Of a stretch of DNA of 64,000 nt, positions 56,776-64,000 are shown piece after piece. Source of the DNA: Eriocheir sinensis (Eukaryota; Arthropoda; Malacostraca; Decapoda; Varunidae); NCBI RefSeq assembly GCF_024679095.1, contig NW_026110517.1:41508-105507 (forward strand), in the 5' to 3' direction. Made by a program: the position numbers and the translations under genes. Each line of letters opens with the position of its first letter. The stretch's first letter is position 1. Under the pieces are notes generated by a model that saw nothing but the letters and a program-made list of their open reading frames with translations, was not told where the DNA came from and ran no database searches.

Positions 56776-58640
56776 ACTTCCCCTTCTTCATTTCCTATTC
56801 TCTCTCTTCCCTTTCTTTTCTCTCATTCAAACCCTTCTCTTCCCTCCTTTTCCCCTCCTTCATTCCCTATTTACTCTTTTCCCTCCTCTTTCCCCTCCTT
56901 CATTCCCTATTCACTCTCTTCCCTTTCTTTCCCCTCCTTCAAACCCTATTCACTCTCTTCCCTCTCTTTCCCCTCCTTCAAACCCTATTCACTCTCTTCC
57001 CTCTCTTTCCCCTCCTCGTCTTCTCTTTCTTTCCCCTCCTTCAAACCCTATTCACTCTCTTCCCTTTCTTTCCCCTCCTTCAAACCCTATTCACTCTCTT
57101 CCCTCTCTTTCCCCTCCTTCAAACCCTATTCACTCTCTTCCCTCTCTTTCCCCTCCTCGTCTTCTCTTTCTTTTCCCTCCTTCAAACCCTATTCACTCTC
57201 TTCCCTTTCTTTCCCCTCCTTCAAACCCTATTCACTCTCTTCCCTCTCTTTCCCCTCCTCGTCTTCTCTTTCTTTTCCCTCCTTCAAACCCCATTCACTC
57301 TCTTCCCTCCTCTTTCGCCTCCTTCATTCCCCATTTACTCTCTTCCCTCTTTTTCCCCTCCTTCATTCCCTATTCACTCTCTTCCATTTCTTTCCCCTCC
57401 CTCAATCCCTATTCCTCGTCTTCCCTTTCTTCCCCCCTCCTTCATAACTTACTCCCTCTTCTCTTTCTTTGCGCTCCTTCATTCCCTTGTCACTCTCCTC
57501 CCTTTCTCTCCTCTTTACTCTCCTCCATCCAACCACTCCGTCTCATTCCTTTCTTTACCCTCCGCCAGCTCTTCCGTCTCCCAGTTCGTTTTTTTTCCCT
57601 CTTTCTTTCTTCTCCCCCCCCCCTCCCCTTCACCGTCACCCAGGCACCATTTCATTTTCCATTTCTCTTCCTTTCGTTAAGTCTCCTGCCCTATCTTTCC
57701 TTCCTTTCTCCTTCACCACTTCCTCCGTCGCCCAGTTCACACATTCTCTTCCCTTTCTTTCCCTTTCCGCTTATTCCTCAGTTATCCAGTTTACACCCTA
57801 TCTTCCCTCTCTTTCCCCTCCGTCAGGTCACCTGAACACACTTTTTCCTTTCTTCCTCCTTCACCTTCCTCTCCGTCTCCCAACCAACACCATCGTTTCC
57901 CTTTCTCTTCTTTCTTTACTATACGTCAATCCACCTGCCCTCTCTCCCCTTTTCTTTCCCCTCCGTCTCCTCCTTCGTCGCCCATTTTACATATTCTCCT
58001 CCCATTCTTTCTCCTCCGCCTCCTCCGTTGCTCAACTCACTTCTTCTATTCGTTTCCTTTCACTCCGCCTATTTTTCAGCAAGTAGACGACCTCCCTCTC
58101 CTTTCCTCTCTCCCTTTCCGTCCTCTCTCACTTTCCTATGTCACCAAATCCGCTGTTCCCTTTCTTCTCTTTCTTACCCTTTGCTCCTGCTCTCCCCTAA
58201 CCCACTTCCCGTTTCCCTCCAACCCTATTATTCCTATCTCTCACCTCCGCCTACTCCTTCCATATCAAGTTCATACCCTCTCTTTCCTTCATTTCCTCTC
58301 CTTATTCCTAGCTAAGGCCACCTTCTGTCCTTCCTCTCTTTACCTTCCATCTCCTCTGTCGCCAAGTTCCCTTGTCCTTCTCTTCCATCTCTTCCATTTC
58401 CTTCTTTAGCGACAATTCCACTTCACATTTTCCCTTTCTTCCCTTTCCTCCTACGCCTCTGTCCCTCTATATCCTTCCCTTTTACTTCCTTCTTCTTCTT
58501 TCTCTTCCTTTGTCAACCCTCAACCCCACTTCACCATTTCCCTCTCCCCTTTCCTCCTCCTCTTCCACTTCCGCCAACGAGTTCACTCCTCTTCTTCCTT
58601 CTCTTTCCCTTCCTCCTCCTCCGCCACACCCTCACCAGCC
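56776..58640. repeat. Pyrimidine-rich DNA with a 36-38-bp VNTR core
   Basis: CCTTCAAACCCTATTCACTC plus TCTTCCCT and TTTCCCCT pieces recur about a dozen times at 56895-57400, with a larger repeat that includes CCTCGTCTTCTC. It grades into irregular CT-rich DNA to 58640. A 394-residue Ser/Pro/Leu frame is an artefact. Confidence 0.88.
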
Positions 58641-58850
58641 GCCCCTTCCTGGCTCCCTCGGGGGTGATGGGTAATTTTTTTTCGGAGGGTCGGGCGGCCT
58701 GACGGGGACGTATTAGCGCGGGGACGAAGAAAATGTCATGAAGCTCGTGGATGAATGTATAAATAATGTTGCTGCTGCTGCTGGCTTGGTTGAATTTTCT
58801 TGGTTTTCTTGATTCTAAGGATGTTTTGATTCTGTTGTTTTGAACTGAGT
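58641..58850. other. Short unique stretch with (CTG)n
   Basis: GGCTCCCTCGGGGGTGATGG, then GCGGCCTGACGGGGACGTAT, and a GCTGCTGCTGCTG at about 58770. It may be another island of the type above. No coding evidence. Confidence 0.3.
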
Positions 58851-58854
58851 GAGT

Positions 58855-59520
58855 TGCTTGTTTTGGTTCTAGTGGGTTGTTTGTTTTGGTCCTAGTGGGT
58901 TGTTTGTTTTGGTTCTAGTGGGTTGTTTGTTTTGGTCCTAGTGGGTTGTTTGTTTTGGTTCTAGTGAGTTGTTTGTTTTGGTCCTAGTGGGTTGTTTGTT
59001 TTGGTTCTAGTGAGTTGTTTGTTTTGGTCCTAGTGGGTTGTTTGTTTTGGTTCTAGTGAGTTGTTTGTTTTGGTCCTAGTGGGTTGTTTGTTTTGGTCCT
59101 AGTGGGTTGTTTGTTTGGGTTCTAGTGAGTTGTTTGTTTTGGTCCTAGTGGGTTGTTTGTTTTGGTTCTAGTGAGTTGTTTGTTTGGGTTCTAGTGAGTT
59201 GTTTGTTTTGGTCCTAGTGGGTTGTTTGTTTAGGTTCTAGTGGGTTGTTTGTTTTGGTTCTAGTTGTTTGTTTGGGTTCTAGTGGGTTGTTTGTTTGGGT
59301 TTTAGTGGGTTGTTTGTTTTGGTTCTAGTTGTTTGTTTTGGTTCTAGTTGTTTGTTTTGGTTCTAGTGGGCTGTTTGTTTTGGTTCTAGTTGTTTGTTTT
59401 GGTTCTAGTGGGCTGTTTGTTTTGCTTCTAGTTGTTTGTTTTGGTTCTAGTGGGTTGCTTGTTTTGGTTCTAGTTGTTTGTTTTGGTTTGCTGTGTCAGT
59501 TGTTTTGGTTCTAGTAAGTT
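58855..59520. repeat. 23-bp tandem array
   Basis: GGGTTGTTTGTTTTGGTTCT plus AGT recurs to about 59500. Two unit types (GGTTCTAGT and GGTCCTAGT) alternate in the first half, showing a higher-order 46-bp period; the second half has shortened units. Confidence 0.92.
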
Positions 59521-60554
59521 TGCTGTTTTGGTTCCACTGAGTTTTCTTGAGTACAGTGAGTTTGTGTTTTGATCATGAAGGTCGCTGCGTGCCTCGAGAT
59601 GGGTGACTGTTTGTAGAGTTGGAAGGCAATGTTAATTAAACGATTTTTGTAGGTGGATTTATGAAGGACTAAATTTCCCTTAGGCTTAGGTGGAGGCACT
59701 GTATTCTCGATATTTGGGTGCATTTATCTCGAGGATATTTTTGGTAGGGTGAAAGTACAATATTCCCACAATTTCCGACGTGGATTTATGAAGGGGAATT
59801 AATTTTGGTTCTGTGATGTCACCCCATTTTTCTACTTATCAGAGTTTTGGCAGGAGCACACTACACGTATATCATCAACAATGCGTAGTCTCTAGCTTTC
59901 GACATTTGAGTAACTTTGTGATGAAATACCCGTCTCTTCTTAAGTTGGCTAGGGAAAAAAATAGCAACCTTAACCTTAATACCATTTTTCAAATCAGAGA
60001 CATTTTTTTCTGATTTCAATCGTCATGGTCCTCAGTTCCTTTCTAATTTTAGTGATGAGTAAATGGCTGATTATCTAATCATTTTACGGTCATAAAGATT
60101 AATAATAAGGAGTCTACAATAGTACATTCGTCCGGCACACGGCAGCTTCTGTAAACCTAACACAGCACCGAGAAACCGACGCCCATAACACAAGCTCCCC
60201 TTCCTGGACCACTCCCTTGAGATCAGCGCCAACAACATCACTCACTCAGACCTCATTCCCTACGAGCTTTCAAAGGACCACTTCTCCGGGTAATGGGAGC
60301 ATTCAACATATTAATATCCTCTGTAAGTAATTGTAGGCCCCAAATAGGCGATGAAAAAAGTCATTGAAACTAAAGTATACGGAACGTTAGCGAAAACAGT
60401 CCAGAAGCTGCCGTTGGCGTCTGACTTGGGAGTAACATATTTCATAGTGAGGGGACGCTTAGAATTCGGCCGCACGCTACATCCACAAGTGTATGCTGAA
60501 TCTATGGCCCTGTAATTGAAGCACTAACACAGAATGCCCACTAACACAGGATTC
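59521..60554. other. Unassigned DNA
   Basis: No gene is supported. A patch at 60130-60290 (AGCACCGAGAAACCGACGCC; CCTTGAGATCAGCGCC) is higher in complexity and could be a relic element. I see no termini. Confidence 0.3.
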
Positions 60555-63298
60555 CAGTGGTATTCATTGCGCGGCTCGCGAGCCGCTGGCGGCTCGCAAT
60601 GACTCAATTCACGGCTCTCGAAAAATATATAAATTAATTAATAAAAAAAATACATAGAAAAATAATTTAATAATTTATCAAGAAAGATATATATTTTCAT
60701 GAGGTGAGATGGAAGACAAAGTCACAGTAAGCGATAACATTCTAACATCCCTGCCCTAGTCGTACAGAAATCATACGTGTCTACGGAAACTGATCTGATC
60801 AGCGACACGTCTACGTAGTTCTAGGCCGCGCGAAATCATACGTGTCTAATACGGGAAACATCAGCGACACGTCTAGCTCTAGGCCGCGCGTCGGTGGTCT
60901 CCCCGAATCAGTTGAGTTAAACCTTTCGGGGAGACTGGACGTATTGCGTTACTCTTACTCCTGGAGATTTGTGTTTGAAATTAGGCAACAGATATTTGAG
61001 ACTGCGGCAACATATATGAAAGTAAGGGCTTAACTGTTGCTGCTTGTGGAAGGTAGCTGCGATGGGCTAGTTTTACTTGAAACCAAGTGCAGTCAAGTAG
61101 TGTCCGTTATGATGGATCGATTTGTGGTTAAACAAAAACGCAAATGTGATGAACAACCATCCCAGACCCGACCAGTAGAGAAGGAGTATGAAGGAGAATC
61201 GAGTGGTCAACAAGGAGACTGTGAGGACAGGTAACCAAAAAGAAAGGTACGAGCGATTCAAGATGAACATAGAAAATTTCAAGAATAATGGACCGAAGAG
61301 TTTGCCTTCGTACCTCATGACACAAATTCACTATGTTTGATCTGTCAAAAGGTGTGCTCTGGTTTCAAACGTGGAAATTTAGAACGTCATCTCAAAACAA
61401 CACATCCAAATTTCAATAAGACGTACCCGCCTGGGAGTAGCTTGAGAAAAAATAAAATTGAGCAACTTACTACCTTGACTGTAGGACAGCAAAAACTGAT
61501 TCACAGATCGACCTCTGCTGCTGAGAAATTGACAGAGGCGTCATTTGAAATTGCATGGATCTTGGCTAAGCATAAGAAGGCCTTTACAGACGCAGAGATA
61601 GTTAAAGAGTGTTTCTTGGCCTCGTCTGAAATAATGTACGCTGACTTTAATAACAAAGATGAAATCATAAAACAAATTAGAGGACTACAGCTATCAGACA
61701 CAACAGTAATGAGGAGGTAGAAGAACTTGGTAAGGACATTCAGGGCCAGTTGATTGCAGATTTATCAGCTGCACCATGCTTTAGCATTGCATTGGATGAA
61801 AGCACAGATCTGTGTGATGTTGCTCAAGTGTGTGTATGGGTCAGGTTTCCGAAGACTCTTTTCAGGAGGAACTATTGTGTTTGTTACCACTGCAGGGCCA
61901 AACGAGAGGAGATGATATATTAAAAGCTCTTCTATTCTTTTCCATGAGAATAACCTGAACTGGTCAAATCTAGCATCTGTGTGCACTGACGGTGCTCCTA
62001 ACATGAAAGGAAAGGAGAAGGGAGTTGTGGGTTTGATGAGGAAGAGGGAGGAGATACCCAACTTTGCCAGTTTTCATTGTATCATACACCAGGAAGCAAT
62101 TGTGGCAAAACTAAAAAATTGTGAGTTGCAAAATGTGATGCAGGTGGTTGTGCGAGTGGTCAATTTTATTGTTTCACGAGCACTAAATCACCGCCAGTTT
62201 CGCGAACTGTTGGAGGAGTATGAAACAGAATATGGTGATTTAGTGCTGCATAACGAGGTGAGATGGTTGTCTCGTGGCAGAGTACTTGAACGATTTTCTA
62301 GTCTCCTCCCTCAAATCTGTGAGTTCCTCAAAAGTAAAGGAAAAAGCCAGCCAGAATTGGAGAATCCTGAATGGATAATGAAGTTGGCTCTTTTGACTGA
62401 TATCACTTGTCATCTGAATTCACTGAATCTACAGTTGCAGGGGCAAAATAAACATCCAGGTAGTATGCTACGTGTAGTCACTGCATTCCAAAACAAGATC
62501 ACAACACTATTCATACCAGACAGACAATTTGTTCACTTTCCAAGGCTCAGAACAACCATCACAAATGATCCAGAATATTTGCAATGTTTCAGCTATGATG
62601 CATTTGAGGAAGTACTGAGGGAGTTGAAGGAGGAATTTCAATCAAGATTTCAGGATGCAATGGAGTACAGGGATTTTTTTAGATTCATTGAAAACCCCTT
62701 CCTTGTACCAGTGTCATCCCTGACCTCAGTTATCACAGATCTTTGCCCTGATCGTGCTGCAGTGGAATGTGAGATTGTTGAGCTGCAAACAAATGACACC
62801 CTTAAAGCCCTGAATGCTAAGCACAAAGCAGATGTCTACCACTTCTGGAACTTGGTCCCTGACACAGACTATCCATCTTTGAAGCAGTGTGTGCAAAAGG
62901 TGATGTCCTTTTTTGTGAGTACATACACATGTGAATCAACATTTTCAACAATGAACATTGTGAAGAAAAAACAGAGAAACAAACTGACCAATGCACATCT
63001 GGATTGTCTTACAAGGATTGCAGTGACAAACTACAAGTATTCCATGACAAGAGTTAAGCAGCAGCTAGCACACTTCCGCTCATCACAGCATTAGGTAAGT
63101 GTGGTCTTTATTTTGCTATTAATAACAAGACATGTAGGCTAATATTACCATGTCAAATTTTTCTCATTTACTATATTGCACTTGCAGCCCAGTACTACTT
63201 AATTTAATTAGTTGAGTTACGCTAACTTGCAGTAGCTGCGGCTCTCTAAATCAATGTGTTTAACCAAAGTGGCTCTCTTGCAAAAATTAGTGAATACA
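60555..63298 (+). mobile_element. hAT DNA transposon, near full length, inactive
   Basis: The left end CAGTGGTATTCATTGCGCGG fits the CAGTGG-type hAT terminus. The right end near 63287-63298 (TTAGTGAATACAC) is a degenerate inverse. GGCTCGC- and GGCTCTC-rich subterminal DNA occurs at both ends (60571-60630 and 63236-63285). Size, about 2.7 kb, suits an autonomous hAT. I could not identify an 8-bp target duplication, so the boundaries are approximate. Confidence 0.65.
61109..63094 (+). pseudogene. hAT transposase with BED zinc finger (GTF2IRD2/ZBED-like), decayed
   Basis: ATG at 61109 starts MMDRFVVKQKRKCDEQPSQ. After two stops (61232-61234 and about 61286) comes a BED-type finger, CLICQKVCSGFKRGNLERHL then KTTH (C-x2-C...H-x4-H). 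The catalytic core follows: SIALDESTD (first Asp) near 61780, VCTDGAPNMKGKEKG (second Asp) at 61979, HCIIHQEAI, VRWLSRGRVLERF, and a C-terminal hAT dimerisation region, FVSTYTCESTFSTMNIVKKK then LTNAHLDCLTRIAV. A stop closes it at 63094. Frames shift near 61710, 61862 and 61940, so no active protein is made. The last 371 residues (61979-63094) are uninterrupted. The vertebrate domesticated gene GTF2IRD2 carries a related hAT domain; that similarity is from memory of the family. Confidence 0.85.
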
Positions 63299-63540
63299 CA
63301 AACGCACTGTACCGTATAAAATCGTCCTTACATCACTATATACTGTCAACAATGCATTTCTTTACATCAGATGAAGTAGCTCAAAGACACAACAAATACA
63401 CATAAAAATCCTGCAAAAAATTACTGATCTCACATATAGAGAGAAAAGCAAAGTAAAAGAGACGAAGAGATAAAAAGGATGAGTTTCGAAAGATAGAAGA
63501 CCTCTCGATCACAGTTATATTCTTCCTGCTATTAGTTTGA
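63299..63540. other. Unassigned DNA after the hAT element
   Basis: AT-rich, no feature seen. Confidence 0.3.
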
Positions 63541-63765
63541 CAGCACATCTTTCTGACAGCACATCATTCCTTTTTTCTTTTCTTCACACCATTTCCTTCT
63601 TATTTGTTCTTCACTTCCGTTCATTATTTTCTTTCTTTTTTTCTTTTTTTATCATTTTTCCATTTTTCTTTTTTCTTCCTATTTCTTTTTCTTCAATTTC
63701 TTTATTCTTTCTTTCTTTCTTTTTTTCTTTATTCTTTCTCTTTCTTTCATTATTCATTCTTTCGG
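63541..63765. repeat. T/C-rich low-complexity DNA
   Basis: TTTCTTTTTT-type sequence giving Phe/Ser-rich frames; not a gene. From 63766 to the window end nothing is recognised. Confidence 0.85.
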
Positions 63766-64000
63766 TCAACTTCAAGACACAATCACGGACTCGGCAGATG
63801 ATGGGAAAATGACAAACCACTTCACTTCTGTTTGAGTCTCCCTTTTAGTTCCTTTTAGTCCCTGTGTTCCCATTTTCCTTGTTGTTTATATTGCACAGTA
63901 CATGTTGCTGTAATATTTCCTGCCGTGTATTCCAGCCGGTGTTTGGTGTAAGGCATAGCAGAGCCAGTTGCATTGTACTGTGTTGTGTTAGTGATTTATG

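Noticed and set aside
60842..61033. Open frame upstream of the hAT transposase
   Set aside because: It lies in a different frame from the transposase, is short, and has no hAT or BED motif; probably 5' untranslated sequence of the element.

Overview
This is repeat-saturated nuclear DNA from an animal, most likely an arthropod and probably a decapod crustacean. That reading rests on style: very long dinucleotide tracts, many LINE 3' ends with CR1-like tails, tRNA-derived SINEs, many short inverted-repeat elements starting TTAACCC, and degenerate TTAGG-like repeats. No species marker is present. There are no operons, rRNA genes, functional tRNA genes or CRISPR arrays. No complete host gene can be supported; four short stretches look like possible host exons (3853-4034, 8395-8645 and 13611-13802 on +; 39372-39489 on -).

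Layout. 1-3800 is a LINE with an SGNH-type ORF1 end and an endonuclease/reverse transcriptase ORF2 broken by about seven frameshifts. A candidate first exon follows, then a 2.2-kb GGAAGG-rich minisatellite, and a minus-strand LINE 3' end (6387-7532) that has itself been hit by a palindromic MITE. 7.5-14 kb holds purine tracts, a Tigger/pogo-like element with a nested SINE, and long (CT)n, (GA)n and (TA)n. 14-39 kb is a dense field of nested short elements: TTAA-flanked (piggyBac-like) families, TA-flanked (pogo/Tigger-like) families, two SINE families, a solo LTR, and tandem arrays with units of 27, 35, 41-42, 99 and 147 bp. 39-47 kb holds further LINE 3' fragments, the longest with an almost open reverse transcriptase (45.7-47.0 kb). 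47-60 kb is mostly pyrimidine- or purine-rich low-complexity DNA broken by short, balanced, GC-richer islands that may be regulatory. 60.55-63.3 kb is a decayed hAT DNA transposon with a BED zinc finger.

How the parts relate. The clearest pattern is that minisatellites in this window sit inside or at the ends of short DNA elements. One TTAA-flanked family carries 0, 8, 9, 16 or 24 copies of a 35-bp unit, always at the same end. A second carries 2, 5 or about 26 copies of a 99-bp unit whose sequence is a piece of a LINE reverse-transcriptase gene. A 41-42-bp array replaces the end of a pogo-like element, and a 27-bp array lies between two copies of a third TTAACCC element. The window looks like a snapshot of satellite DNA being born from MITEs. 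No transposase for the TTAA families is present, so they would depend on one encoded elsewhere.
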